Assembly (NCBI GenBank): GCA_016719575.1
Contig: JADJYV010000004.1
Coordinates: 53,415 to 117,414 of the forward strand
DNA length: 64,000 bases
Reading direction: 5' to 3'
From: Pseudobdellovibrionaceae bacterium
GTDB taxonomy: Bacteria; Bdellovibrionota; Bdellovibrionia; Bdellovibrionales; Bdellovibrionaceae
The notes under the pieces are model-generated. The model was given only the letters and a program-made list of their open reading frames with translations, ran no database searches and was not told the origin of the DNA. Of this stretch, positions 35,073 through 44,453 are shown piece after piece. Made by a program: the position numbers and the translations under genes. Every line of letters starts with the position of its first letter. Position 1 is the first letter of the stretch.

Positions 35073-36926
35073 ATGTTTCATCGAATAATGAGGTTCGCTC
35101 CAGTTCTAATGGCTCTTTCAATTCTTGCTGGCTGTGCGACCCTTCAGGACTCTGAAAAAGCTGTCTACTATGATGCGGCTTTCAACGATAGAAATAGAGC
35201 TCCGGCGGCATTTGCACCGCAGCTTGTATCTGCGGGCGACGGAACAACGACAGTTTTAGATCCATTTTATATGCGGACTCAAGCTGATTACCATTTTTCG
35301 ATGGGAGAGGCCTATAGCCTCGATGGGAATCACAGTAAAGCTGTCGAAGCCTTTAAAATGACTCTTTTGTATGATCAAGAATCCCCTACTGTAAATATTC
35401 GCTTGGCAACAGAGTACTTTAAAACAGCACAGTTTACAGAGGCTTTGTCACATGCCGAAGAGGCCATTCGTAAAGACCCCAAAAATATCGAAGGGCGCCT
35501 ACTTCTTGGAGGCCTGTATTTATCTTTGAAGCTTTTTCCAAAGGCAATCGCACAGTACGAATATATTTTAAAAATTCAGCCGAACAACATAGAAGCCCCA
35601 GTTTATTTAGGAGCTGCTTATACCGAAATAAAGGCTTACGAAAAAGCAGTTAGGTTTTTTGAATCTCTAGTGAAAAATGATGAGTATTCAACCCCATACT
35701 TGGCATATTATTACATTGGTCGAGTCCGTTCAGAACAAAAAGGCGAATTGAACTACAAGGCCGCAATGAAGGCCTATCAGAAATCATTGGATTTAAAACC
35801 AGATTTTTTGGACGCTGTTGTAGCAATTTCATCAATGTATCTCCAAAAGAAACAAGAAGAAAAAGCACTTGCCGTTTACAAAAAATTTCAAAAAGATCAC
35901 GGGCCGAATATGAAGGTGGCCGAAATACTCGCGCAGATGTATATCGAGCGCGAGCAGTACGATCTTGCCTATGAGCAATACCAGCTTTTAGAGGGATCAT
36001 CAGAAGATGTCTTAAACATTAAATTAAAGATGGCATTGATACTAATTGAAAGAAAAGATTTTAAAACAGCAGCTGTAAAACTCGAAGATATACTTCGAGA
36101 CGCTCCCGAATCGGACAAGATTCGTTTCTATCTGGCGGCAGTCTACGAAGAAACCAAAGATTATGACAAGTCGATCTCTCAGTTTAAAAAGATACCAGCG
36201 AGCAGTCAGTTTTATGGTGAAGCCGTTGTACACTCGGCCTATATGATGAAAAGCAAGGGTCGTTTAAATGAGGCGATCGAAATGATTGAAACGGCATTAA
36301 AAGAGCGAAAAGATCAGGCACAGCTTTATGCAATGTATGCCTCATTAATGGACGAAAGAGGAGAATACAAGAAAGCTCATTTAATGTTGACTGATGCAAT
36401 AGAGAAGTTTCCAGAAAACACACAGCTTCGCTTTTACTATGGAACTTTGTCGGATCGTCTGGGAAATAAAGATAACGTCATCTCTGAGATGAAAAAGGTT
36501 TTAGAGCTTGATCCAAAACATGTTCAAGCTATGAATTACTTGGCATTTACCTGGGCAGAAAGCAATTCCAACCTAAAAGAAGCCGAAATGATGGCGCGAA
36601 AGGCTCTCGAACTTGATCCCAAAGACGGTTACATCCTGGATACTCTCGGCTGGATTCTTTACAAGCAGGGTCGCTTTAATGAGTCTGTCCAAGTTTTGGA
36701 AGCTGCCTTTAAGCAACAATCGACGGTGAGTGTGATCGCCGAACATCTGGGCGATGCCTATTACAAACATCAAATGGTCGAAAAAGCTAAAAAGATGTAT
36801 CAGAAGGCAGCCACTCTTGAGACTGACGCGAAAAAGGCAGAAACAATCAAGGAAAAAATTACAGCAATCGAAAGGCAGCAGATACCAATTGATATGCGCA
36901 TGCCGGCGTCTGCTCAGCAACAATAG
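35073..36926 (+). CDS. TPR-repeat lipoprotein
   Basis: 617 residues with lipobox (ILAGC, Cys at residue 22) and at least nine TPR units from about residue 80 to 590 (for example ADYHFSMGEAYSLDGNHSKA, AMNYLAFTWAESNSNLKEAE, ILDTLGWILYKQGRFNES). An outer-membrane or periplasmic scaffold for protein complexes; BTAD/PilF-like roles are possible but not shown. AAGGAG precedes the ATG. Confidence 0.88.
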   Translation: MFHRIMRFAPVLMALSILAGCATLQDSEKAVYYDAAFNDRNRAPAAFAPQLVSAGDGTTTVLDPFYMRTQADYHFSMGEAYSLDGNHSKAVEAFKMTLLYDQESPTVNIRLATEYFKTAQFTEALSHAEEAIRKDPKNIEGRLLLGGLYLSLKLFPKAIAQYEYILKIQPNNIEAPVYLGAAYTEIKAYEKAVRFFESLVKNDEYSTPYLAYYYIGRVRSEQKGELNYKAAMKAYQKSLDLKPDFLDAVVAISSMYLQKKQEEKALAVYKKFQKDHGPNMKVAEILAQMYIEREQYDLAYEQYQLLEGSSEDVLNIKLKMALILIERKDFKTAAVKLEDILRDAPESDKIRFYLAAVYEETKDYDKSISQFKKIPASSQFYGEAVVHSAYMMKSKGRLNEAIEMIETALKERKDQAQLYAMYASLMDERGEYKKAHLMLTDAIEKFPENTQLRFYYGTLSDRLGNKDNVISEMKKVLELDPKHVQAMNYLAFTWAESNSNLKEAEMMARKALELDPKDGYILDTLGWILYKQGRFNESVQVLEAAFKQQSTVSVIAEHLGDAYYKHQMVEKAKKMYQKAATLETDAKKAETIKEKITAIERQQIPIDMRMPASAQQQ

Positions 36927-36951
36927 TTATTAAATCTTGCAAAACATAAAG

Positions 36952-36982
36952 AGGCTTCATTATCCTCAGAGTAATGAAGCCT
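36952..36982 (+). terminator. Terminator-like hairpin overlapping the next start codon
   Basis: AGGCTTCATTA (36952-36962), nine-base loop, TAATGAAGCCT (36972-36982): an 11-bp perfect stem followed by ATTTTATTT. It lies 26 bases after the TPR gene. The ATG of the next gene (36974) is inside the 3' arm, so the hairpin could end transcription and also hide the start codon. Confidence 0.7.
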
Positions 36983-37603
36983 ATTTTATTTCTAATTATA
37001 AGTATTTTTATAGCGTCGTGTGCAACTCAGCCCGCAAAAGAATCTCCAAGAGGTGCTAGCTGGGCAAAATCTCAATGGGAGACGAAGGCGGTCGTAAATG
37101 ACCTTAAGGCGAACAAGTCCCATAGTTTAGACATTGATATCCTTGCGCAGTATCCACAAAATTTTCGCATGGAAGTCTCGGCGCTGCTGGGAGCTCATGT
37201 TGCAAGCTTTGTCTTAAATGGCCAAGAGATAAAATATACGTTAATTCCTCAAAAGAAGTTTTTTCAAGGTAAGGCTAGCGACGCTAGTTTTTTGCCGATA
37301 ATGAATATTCCATTGCATCCAATTAACTTTATGAATGTGGCCTACGATCGCCCCTTACAGGGGGCTGGCTGGATTTGTAAAAATAGCTCGGATGGAAAAG
37401 TTTCCGAGTGCAGCCAAGAAAGTCGCGGCATTAAAGTTTCTTGGGTTGGCCGCACGCCAGAGGGCCAAAAGAAAGTTTTAATTTCGGGCCCAACATTTGA
37501 AATGCGGTGGTTGTTTAGACCTCCCCAGACCGAGGTCCAGTTTAAAGATGATACGTTTCGTTTAGAGGCTCCTGAGGAGTTCAAAACAATACAGCTCAGA
37601 TAA
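36974..37603 (+). CDS. LolB-like lipoprotein
   Basis: 209 residues with a signal peptide and lipobox (IASC, Cys at residue 16). The mature part has a run of beta strands (HSLDIDILAQYPQNFRMEVSALLGAHVASFVLNG, then VQFKDDTFRLEAP) fitting the LolB/LolA lipoprotein-carrier fold, with similarity of pattern rather than of specific residues. LolB receives lipoproteins at the outer membrane. Start codon lies in the hairpin described at 36952. Alternative: an unrelated beta-barrel lipoprotein. Confidence 0.6.
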   Translation: MKPILFLIISIFIASCATQPAKESPRGASWAKSQWETKAVVNDLKANKSHSLDIDILAQYPQNFRMEVSALLGAHVASFVLNGQEIKYTLIPQKKFFQGKASDASFLPIMNIPLHPINFMNVAYDRPLQGAGWICKNSSDGKVSECSQESRGIKVSWVGRTPEGQKKVLISGPTFEMRWLFRPPQTEVQFKDDTFRLEAPEEFKTIQLR

Positions 37604-37719
37604 ATAATAGACCTTAGACATCTGAAAAATTATTAATCAGTTTCTAACCATCTTAGAATGAGATATCCTCTAATTAAAGCCACTAGACCGTGGAGCAACT
37701 CTTCCACAAGGAGTGAACT

Positions 37720-39795
37720 ATGGCCTCATCATTAGATCTAAAAAATATCATATCGAATTGGCAAAATTCCAGCGATCGTGTGAACGCTCATTGGTCTGGC
37801 TCTTTTGATGAATATTTGCAGCTGATAAAGCAAAATCCAAAGATTACTCGCAATGCTTATCAACGTATGTATGACATGATTATGGAAGCAGGCACTGAGG
37901 ACTACGTTGATTTTAAAAAACAAGTTGTTCGCTATAAGTTTTTTGATGATGCTTCAAACAATGGCAAGGATGCTGTTTTTGGCTTAGACATTGCGCTGAT
38001 GAAGCTAGTGAATGTTTTAAGAGCGGCCTCACTTGGATATGGAACCGAAAAACGCGTGATCCTACTTCATGGTCCGGTTGGAAGCGCGAAGTCGACGATT
38101 TGTCGAATGTTAAAAAAGGGACTAGAGGCTTATTCAAAAAGTGAAAATGGCGCAGTCTACACTTTTGAGTGGGTGGACGAGGACGGAAAGCTGGATGGAC
38201 TTCTTGGTAAAGGAGTAAAGACATTTACAAGTCCGATGCACGAAGAGCCACTCTTATTAATCCCCGAAGAATTACGTCCAAAAATTTGCGAAGAAATTAA
38301 CCGTGGGCAAGATGGCACCTATCGAATTCACATAGACGGAGAGCTGAGCCCGCCAAGCCGCTTCATTTTCAGAAGTTTGATGGACCGATATCAGGGCGAC
38401 TTGATGAAAGTTCTTTCGCACGTTCGGGTCAAAAGATTGTTTTTGTCAGAGGCCGATCGGATTGGGATCGGAACTTTTCAGCCAAAAGACGAAAAGAATC
38501 AGGATTCGACAGAACTTACAGGCGACATTAATTATCGCAAAATTGCGGAGTATGGCTCTGATTCAGACCCAAGAGCTTTTAATTTTGACGGCGAATTTAA
38601 TGTAGCAAATCGAGGTATGATAGAGTTTGTCGAAGTTTTAAAGCTAGATGTGGCATTTTTATACGACCTGCTTGGTGCCTCTCAAGAGCATAGGGTTAAG
38701 CCTAAGAAGTTTGCTCAAACTCACATTGATGAGGTTATCATCGGGCATACAAATGAGCCTGAGTATCGTCGACTTCAAGACAACGAATTCATGGAAGCCC
38801 TGCGCGACCGTACGGTGAAAATTGACATTCCATATATCACTCGCTGGAAAGACGAAGTGAATATCTACAAAAAGGATTTCAATTCGCAAAAATTGAGAGG
38901 GATTAGTATTGCACCACATACGATAGAGATGGCAGCAATGTGGGCAATTCTTACGCGATTAGAAAAGCCCAAAAAGGCAAACCTGACCCGCTTGCAGAAG
39001 CTAAAGCTATATAATGGCAAGACGTTGCCAAATTATACCGAAGATAACGTGAAAGAACTTCGTAAAGAGACGCAGCATGAGGGTCTTGAGGGAATTTCAC
39101 CTCGTTATATCCAGGATAAACTTTCAAATGCGTTGGTAGCGGCTCAGCAAAATAATAAGGGTTCGGTAAATCCGTTTATGGTTTTGAACGAGCTTGAATC
39201 CGGGCTTAAGAACCACTCACTCATTTCGAACGAAGATGTCAAAGTGGATTATCGTGAGCTATTGGGTGTCGTGAAGCAAGAGTACGAAGAGATTATAAAA
39301 GCCGAAGTACAAAGAGCAATTAGTGCTGACGAAAGCGCATTACAACGTCTCTGTGCAAATTACATAGACAATGTAAAGGCTTATACGCAAAAAGAAAAGG
39401 TACGCAACCAGTTCACGGGTCAGGATGAGGAGCCAGACGAGAGGCTGATGCGATCGATTGAGGAGAAAATTGAAATACCGGAGTCGCGTAAGGATGATTT
39501 CCGCCGTGAGGTAATGAACTATATTGGTGCGCTGGCACTCGAAGGCAAGAAATTCAACTATAAGATGAATGAGCGTCTCCACAAGGCCTTGGAGCTAAAA
39601 CTTTTTGAAGATCAAAAGGATAGCATCAAACTGACGTCATTGGTTTCATCAGTTACAGATAAAGATACTCAAGAAAAAATTGATATTGTGAAGAGTCGTC
39701 TAATCAAAGATTTTGGTTATGACGATATCTCTGCAACAGATGTCCTTCACTATGTGGCAAGTATATTTGCTCGTGGTGATGTAAAAAACAAATAG
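37720..39795 (+). CDS. prkA: PrkA-type serine protein kinase (YeaG)
   Basis: 691 residues. The N-terminal AAA-like ATPase domain has Walker A GPVGSAKST from residue 118 and Walker B-type segments; the C-terminal PrkA domain covers about residues 400-680. In enterobacteria YeaG works with YeaH in starvation and nitrogen stress; in Bacillus PrkA supports sporulation. Here it heads prkA-yeaH-spoVR-SUI1 with tiny gaps, in a Gram-negative that presumably does not sporulate. Confidence 0.95.
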   Translation: MASSLDLKNIISNWQNSSDRVNAHWSGSFDEYLQLIKQNPKITRNAYQRMYDMIMEAGTEDYVDFKKQVVRYKFFDDASNNGKDAVFGLDIALMKLVNVLRAASLGYGTEKRVILLHGPVGSAKSTICRMLKKGLEAYSKSENGAVYTFEWVDEDGKLDGLLGKGVKTFTSPMHEEPLLLIPEELRPKICEEINRGQDGTYRIHIDGELSPPSRFIFRSLMDRYQGDLMKVLSHVRVKRLFLSEADRIGIGTFQPKDEKNQDSTELTGDINYRKIAEYGSDSDPRAFNFDGEFNVANRGMIEFVEVLKLDVAFLYDLLGASQEHRVKPKKFAQTHIDEVIIGHTNEPEYRRLQDNEFMEALRDRTVKIDIPYITRWKDEVNIYKKDFNSQKLRGISIAPHTIEMAAMWAILTRLEKPKKANLTRLQKLKLYNGKTLPNYTEDNVKELRKETQHEGLEGISPRYIQDKLSNALVAAQQNNKGSVNPFMVLNELESGLKNHSLISNEDVKVDYRELLGVVKQEYEEIIKAEVQRAISADESALQRLCANYIDNVKAYTQKEKVRNQFTGQDEEPDERLMRSIEEKIEIPESRKDDFRREVMNYIGALALEGKKFNYKMNERLHKALELKLFEDQKDSIKLTSLVSSVTDKDTQEKIDIVKSRLIKDFGYDDISATDVLHYVASIFARGDVKNK

Positions 39796-39803
39796 TGTGA
39801 TGA

Positions 39804-40901
39804 ATGTCGATAAAAGAAGACCACAACCGGTTTAAAGACATCGTAAAAGGCAAGGTGAAAGAGGACTTTAAGAAGTACGTCACCCAAGGGGAGATGATTG
39901 GCAAAAGAGAAAATGATTTTGTCAAAATTCCACTTCCCCATATCGAAATTCCAACATTTCGATATGGCTCCAAACAACAAGGGGGAGTTGGTCAAGGCCA
40001 AGGACAGCCTGGCGACGGAGTTGGGGAGCCCGGAGAAGGTGGTCAGGGGCAAGCCGGGGAGAATCCAGGCGAGCATCTTTTAGAAGTTGATCTTTCAATG
40101 GATGAGCTCGCCGATATATTGGGCGAAAAACTCGAGCTTCCCAATATTGTACCTAAGGGAAATAAAAATATCGACATGGAGAAGAGTCGGTATTCAGGTC
40201 TTGCGCCAGTGGGGCCAGAGGGGCTACGTCACTTTCGATCGTCTTACAAAAAAGCATTGAAGCGATATTTGAGTTCGGGGACCTACAATCCTGAGGACCC
40301 GGTTATCGTGCCTATTAGACGGGATTTTCAATATCGCACTTCAAAAAAAATCACTCAGCCGCAGGCAAAGGCCGTGGTTATTTATATGATGGATGTTTCC
40401 GGATCGATGGGCGACGAACAAAAGGAGATAGTCCGACTTGAAAGTTTCTGGATAAATACGTGGCTTAAGAAGCATTATAAAGGCCTTGAAACGAGGTTTA
40501 TCATCCATGATGCGGCAGCGAAAGAGGTCGATGAAAACACTTTTTTTAGAACCAGCGAGTCCGGTGGTACTTTGATCAGTTCGGCCTACAAATTGTGCCA
40601 GCAAATTATCGAAACTGATTATCCAGTCAATGAATGGAATATATATCCCTTTCACTTTAGTGACGGCGATAATTGGAGTGGTGAAGATACGCGTCTATGC
40701 GTAAAAATTCTCACCGAGTTTTTTCTGCCGAAGGCTAATGTTTTTTGTTATGGACAGGTCGAAAGTAAATATGGCAGTGGTCAGTTTTTAAAAGATCTAC
40801 AAAAAGACTTTGGTGAAGATGGGCGTATTATTTTGAGCCAAATTGAAAATCGCGACAAAATTCTCGATTCCATTAAGGATTTCTTAGGGAAAGGGAAATA
40901 G
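39804..40901 (+). CDS. yeaH: YeaH/DUF444 von Willebrand-A-like protein
   Basis: 365 residues. N-terminal part with a glycine- and glutamine-rich linker at about 54-92, then a VWA-like domain whose MIDAS-type motif DVSGSMGD starts at residue 197. The family (YhbH/YeaH) always pairs with PrkA. 8 bases after prkA, 2 before spoVR. Confidence 0.94.
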   Translation: MSIKEDHNRFKDIVKGKVKEDFKKYVTQGEMIGKRENDFVKIPLPHIEIPTFRYGSKQQGGVGQGQGQPGDGVGEPGEGGQGQAGENPGEHLLEVDLSMDELADILGEKLELPNIVPKGNKNIDMEKSRYSGLAPVGPEGLRHFRSSYKKALKRYLSSGTYNPEDPVIVPIRRDFQYRTSKKITQPQAKAVVIYMMDVSGSMGDEQKEIVRLESFWINTWLKKHYKGLETRFIIHDAAAKEVDENTFFRTSESGGTLISSAYKLCQQIIETDYPVNEWNIYPFHFSDGDNWSGEDTRLCVKILTEFFLPKANVFCYGQVESKYGSGQFLKDLQKDFGEDGRIILSQIENRDKILDSIKDFLGKGK

Positions 40902-40903
40902 AT

Positions 40904-42427
40904 ATGGCAAATTTGACGCCGGAACTAGAGGCAGAGAGAAAAAAAATCTGCAAAATTGCCAAAGACGCCGGACTTGATTGCTTTGAAACCATTTTCGAGC
41001 TGATCACCTATGACCAAATCAACCAATTTGCAGCTTACGGGGGTTTTCCCGTGAGATATCCACATTGGAAATTCGGCATGGAGTATGAGCATCTTTCGAA
41101 ATCGTATGAGTACGGTCTTTCGAAGATTTACGAAATGGTCATTAATACAGATCCTTGCTATGCCTACTTGATGGAAGGCAATACAATGATGGATCAGAAG
41201 TTGGTTATGGCGCATGTCTATGGCCACTGTGATTTTTTTAAAAATAATATTTGGTTTTCAAAGACGAATCGAAAAATGATGGATCAAATGGCCAATCATG
41301 CGACTCGGATACGCCGGTATGTTGATAGATATGGTATCGAAGTTGTCGAAAGCTTTATTGATACCTGCCTGAGTTTAGAAAACCTGATTGATCGTTATAG
41401 CCCATACGTTGAAAAGTCGATTGTTCCTAAGGAGCGGTCTGAGACACGTGATGAATCCGATTTTTTGCTCAAGGTCAATCGACCTTATATGCGCGACTAT
41501 ATCAATCCACCTGAGTTTGTGGCAGAGCAGAAGCGCAAGGCCGTTGAGCAGACTCAAAAGTTGCAAAAGTTTCCTAACGAACCAGAGAAGGACATCCTGC
41601 GATTTTTGATACACCATGCCCCTCTTGCAGACTGGCAGCAGGATATTCTCTCAATTATTCGCGATGAGGCCTATTATTTTTCTCCTCAGGGAATGACAAA
41701 AACTATGAACGAAGGATGGGCTTCGTATTGGCATTCAAAACTGATGACAGAGAAAATTCTGAACGACGCTGAGATTATTGATTTTGCGGATCACCACAGC
41801 GGAACAATGGCAATGGCACCGAATGGATACAATCCTTACAAAGTTGGCATTGAACTTATGCGTGATATTGAGGATCGGTGGAACAAAGGTCAGTTCGGAC
41901 GAGACTGGGAACAGTGCGATGACGTTCGTGAACGCAAAAACTGGAATAAGAAATTAAATCTTGGTCGTGAGAAAATATTTGAAGTCCGCAAGGTTTATAA
42001 TGATGTCACATTCATTGATGAGTTTTTGACTCAAGACTTTTGTATTCGAAATAAATTATTCGTTTACAAATTTAACAAGAAAACAAATAAATTTGAAGTA
42101 GACACTCGAGACTTTAAAGCAATTAAGGCGCAATTGCTCTTTCATATGACAAACTTTGGTCAACCCATTATTAAAATTGAGGATGCAAACTTTGAAAATC
42201 GTGGCGAGCTGCTTTTAAGTCACTTGCATGAGGGTATTGATATGCAACCAGACTATATGAATGCAACGCTAAAGAATATTTACAAATTATGGACCCGCCC
42301 GGTCAATCTTGCGACGGCAATGGAGGGCGAACCTCAGCTTTTTAGATTTGATGGGAAAGAGTTTAGACATTATAAGCTCAATGCAGGAGAAAAAGGAGCA
42401 TCGTCCAAAGCTGAGAGTGGCAGTTGA
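40904..42427 (+). CDS. SpoVR family protein (YcgB)
   Basis: 507 residues of the SpoVR family: signatures KMMDQMANHATRIRRY, WQQDILSIIRDEAYYF with nearby NEGWASYWHSKLM, and a conserved DFADHHSG. Possible metal-binding His/Glu residues are seen (EGWASYWH, HHSG). Function unknown in non-sporulators; always linked to prkA-yeaH. The start of the SUI1 gene overlaps its stop. Confidence 0.95.
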   Translation: MANLTPELEAERKKICKIAKDAGLDCFETIFELITYDQINQFAAYGGFPVRYPHWKFGMEYEHLSKSYEYGLSKIYEMVINTDPCYAYLMEGNTMMDQKLVMAHVYGHCDFFKNNIWFSKTNRKMMDQMANHATRIRRYVDRYGIEVVESFIDTCLSLENLIDRYSPYVEKSIVPKERSETRDESDFLLKVNRPYMRDYINPPEFVAEQKRKAVEQTQKLQKFPNEPEKDILRFLIHHAPLADWQQDILSIIRDEAYYFSPQGMTKTMNEGWASYWHSKLMTEKILNDAEIIDFADHHSGTMAMAPNGYNPYKVGIELMRDIEDRWNKGQFGRDWEQCDDVRERKNWNKKLNLGREKIFEVRKVYNDVTFIDEFLTQDFCIRNKLFVYKFNKKTNKFEVDTRDFKAIKAQLLFHMTNFGQPIIKIEDANFENRGELLLSHLHEGIDMQPDYMNATLKNIYKLWTRPVNLATAMEGEPQLFRFDGKEFRHYKLNAGEKGASSKAESGS

Positions 42428-42789
42428 ATCCTAAAAATACTAAGCTCGTATACTCAACAGACCCCAAGGACCAAGTGTGTGCCAAATGTAAGGAGTACAT
42501 CTCGGAATGCATATGCGTTAAGCAGGGCTCCGTTCAGTCGAAAAACTTTGTTGCCATCTTCCGCCTAGAGAAGAATGCGCGAGGCGGCAAAACGGTGACA
42601 ATTATAGACGGTCTTCCCAAGATAGAGCTTTATCTCAAAGAGCTGTCTAAGGAGTTAAAGACTAAGTGTGGTGTAGGTGGTACTTATTTGATGTCTGGAA
42701 AAGAGGGAATTGTTGAAATACAGGGCGACAAAAGGGATCAAATAAAAAAGATTTTCGAACAAAAAGGTATAAAGTATAAGGGGATGTAG
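42424..42789 (+). CDS. SUI1/eIF1-like protein (YciH-type)
   Basis: 121 residues starting from TTG at 42424, which overlaps the spoVR TGA by four bases. The N-terminus has a possible zinc site (C19, C22, C29, C31), and the rest is the SUI1 fold (RGGKTVTIIDGL, LKTKCGVGGTYL, VEIQGDKRDQIKKIFEQKG). Bacterial YciH proteins act on translation-start fidelity. Its placement in the prkA operon suggests stress-time translation control, an inference. Confidence 0.88.
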   Translation: MNPKNTKLVYSTDPKDQVCAKCKEYISECICVKQGSVQSKNFVAIFRLEKNARGGKTVTIIDGLPKIELYLKELSKELKTKCGVGGTYLMSGKEGIVEIQGDKRDQIKKIFEQKGIKYKGM

Positions 42790-42821
42790 TTTTGCTGTAA
42801 AGACCGCGCGGAGGCTTTGAA

Positions 42822-43502
42822 GTGTCAGCTGGTAAACGAAGAATATTGATAGTCGATGACTACGAAGAGAGTTGTAAGTTACTTTCGGAAATATTAAGTA
42901 CAACTTTTGAGTGCGATTATACTGCGGATAGCACCAAGGCTTTTGGCTTAATCGTGGAAAAAAAGCCTGACCTTATTTTGCTAGACTACAAGATGCCCGG
43001 TCTTATGGGCATTGACCTATGCAAAATGATTCGAGAAAACGAGGCAACAAAAAATACGCCGATCATATTTGTGTCGGGGGCTGCAAGTATAGACGAAAAG
43101 ATCAAGGCCTTCGAGCAGGGGGCGGATGATTTTATATCTAAACCTTTCCACGTTAAAGAGCTGCTTCTTCGAATAAAAGTCCATTTGTCAGAAAAAGACC
43201 CAGATTTAGGAGCAGAGCTGCGAGCCGCAAATCTAAGAATGAATTTATTATCAAGACAAGTTTTTGTCGACGGCGAAGAGGTGCAACTAACTCCAAAGCA
43301 GTTTGATATTCTCAAAATGCTCGTTTTCAATAAGAACAATCTCGTTACCCGCGAAAAGTGCTTAGATGAAATCTGGGGCGACACCGAAGTGACATCAAGA
43401 AATGTCGATTCACAGATCAACTACCTAAAGCGCAAAATAAACAAGTTCAACGGCAAAATTCTAGCAGTCCCCAGCCTCGGCTACCGCCTCGAAGTCGATT
43501 AG
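42822..43502 (+). CDS. OmpR-family response regulator
   Basis: 226 residues from GTG at 42822 (GGAGG upstream). Receiver with D12/D13 and phospho-acceptor D55 (LILLDYKMPG), then a winged-helix DNA-binding domain (LTPKQFDILKMLVFNKNN, VTSRNVDSQINYLKRKI). No sensor kinase adjacent; possible partner is the kinase at 29020, an inference only. It follows the SUI1 gene by 32 bases. Confidence 0.93.
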   Translation: MSAGKRRILIVDDYEESCKLLSEILSTTFECDYTADSTKAFGLIVEKKPDLILLDYKMPGLMGIDLCKMIRENEATKNTPIIFVSGAASIDEKIKAFEQGADDFISKPFHVKELLLRIKVHLSEKDPDLGAELRAANLRMNLLSRQVFVDGEEVQLTPKQFDILKMLVFNKNNLVTREKCLDEIWGDTEVTSRNVDSQINYLKRKINKFNGKILAVPSLGYRLEVD

Positions 43503-43532
43503 GTACGGCCTTCCTTTTGGCAAGGCATCGCG

Positions 43533-44453
43533 TTATTTTCGCTTTGCAGAACGCTTTACTCCCCAGCGAACTCCCCACAGGATATCTGGATGGTAATCGA
43601 AGGTTGAGTCAATTTTATTAAGCGGGATCCAATCTACGCCTTGGTGGTAGGCCGCATCATTAACTAGGGATGGCTTTCGCCAATCTTCATCAAGGTGTCC
43701 AACGAAAAATGTAGTATCACAGTGATTAACATGTCCGTTCCATTCAAAACTATACTTTCTTTGAAGGCTTTGATTTGGAATTAAGTTAATTTTATAACCA
43801 GTTTCTTCAAAAGTTTCTCTAATCACTGCTTGTTCCGGAGTTTCTCCAGGCTCGATTTTCCCACCGGGAATAAAGAAATATTTCTTTTTGCTGAGGGGGT
43901 CGCTGGCGTGAAAGCCAAGAATTTTATTTTTAAAAACAACGACGACACTCGTACGGCGTCGGTAGTTCTTTTGTTGCTCGAGCTGTCTATTCAATCTTCT
44001 TTGGTCTTGAAAGAAACCCTGTAAAACTTTGCTGCACTCTTCGGAAAGAACTCCCGAAGTCACAGAAATTTGATGGTTAAGGCGCTTGTCTTCAAAGGTG
44101 TGGTAAAGGGACTCAACGGCGCCGCCTTTGTGGTCCGATGCTCCGTAGACAACGCGGCCAACTCGGGCTTGAAGAAGCGCCCCCGCACACATTAAACAAG
44201 GCTCGAGGGTCACATAGAGAGTGGTGTTCGTTAGGCGCCAGCTCTGTAGTTTTTTTGCGGCTCGATGCAGGGTGATGGCTTCGGCGTGCGCTAGTGGGGA
44301 GTTTAAAGTTTCGCGCTGGTTGAATCCTTGTGCAATTAACCCCTGGGGGCCGACTAATACGGAGCCCACAGGAACTTCCCCAAGGGCTGCGGCCCTTCGG
44401 GAGAGCTTTAAAGCAAGGAGCATCCATTTTACATCTTCAGAGGGAGAATTCAT
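43533..44453 (-). CDS. TadA-type deaminase fused to a NUDIX hydrolase
   Basis: 306 residues, about twice TadA's usual length. Residues 1-150: zinc deaminase with H56-A-E58 and P85-C86-x-x-C89, plus the TadA-like LAHAEAI, which edits A34 of tRNA-Arg to inosine. Residues about 165-306: NUDIX domain with the box G198 to Y220 (GKIEPGETPEQAVIRETFEE fits the consensus). The linker has no sign of frameshift. It overlaps the TerC gene start by four bases, so both are coupled. Confidence 0.88.
   Translation of the reverse strand: MNSPSEDVKWMLLALKLSRRAAALGEVPVGSVLVGPQGLIAQGFNQRETLNSPLAHAEAITLHRAAKKLQSWRLTNTTLYVTLEPCLMCAGALLQARVGRVVYGASDHKGGAVESLYHTFEDKRLNHQISVTSGVLSEECSKVLQGFFQDQRRLNRQLEQQKNYRRRTSVVVVFKNKILGFHASDPLSKKKYFFIPGGKIEPGETPEQAVIRETFEETGYKINLIPNQSLQRKYSFEWNGHVNHCDTTFFVGHLDEDWRKPSLVNDAAYHQGVDWIPLNKIDSTFDYHPDILWGVRWGVKRSAKRK

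Noticed and set aside
37720..42427. Possible sporulation locus (PrkA, SpoVR)
   Set aside because: These families are widespread in non-sporulating Gram-negatives, and no other spore gene is present.
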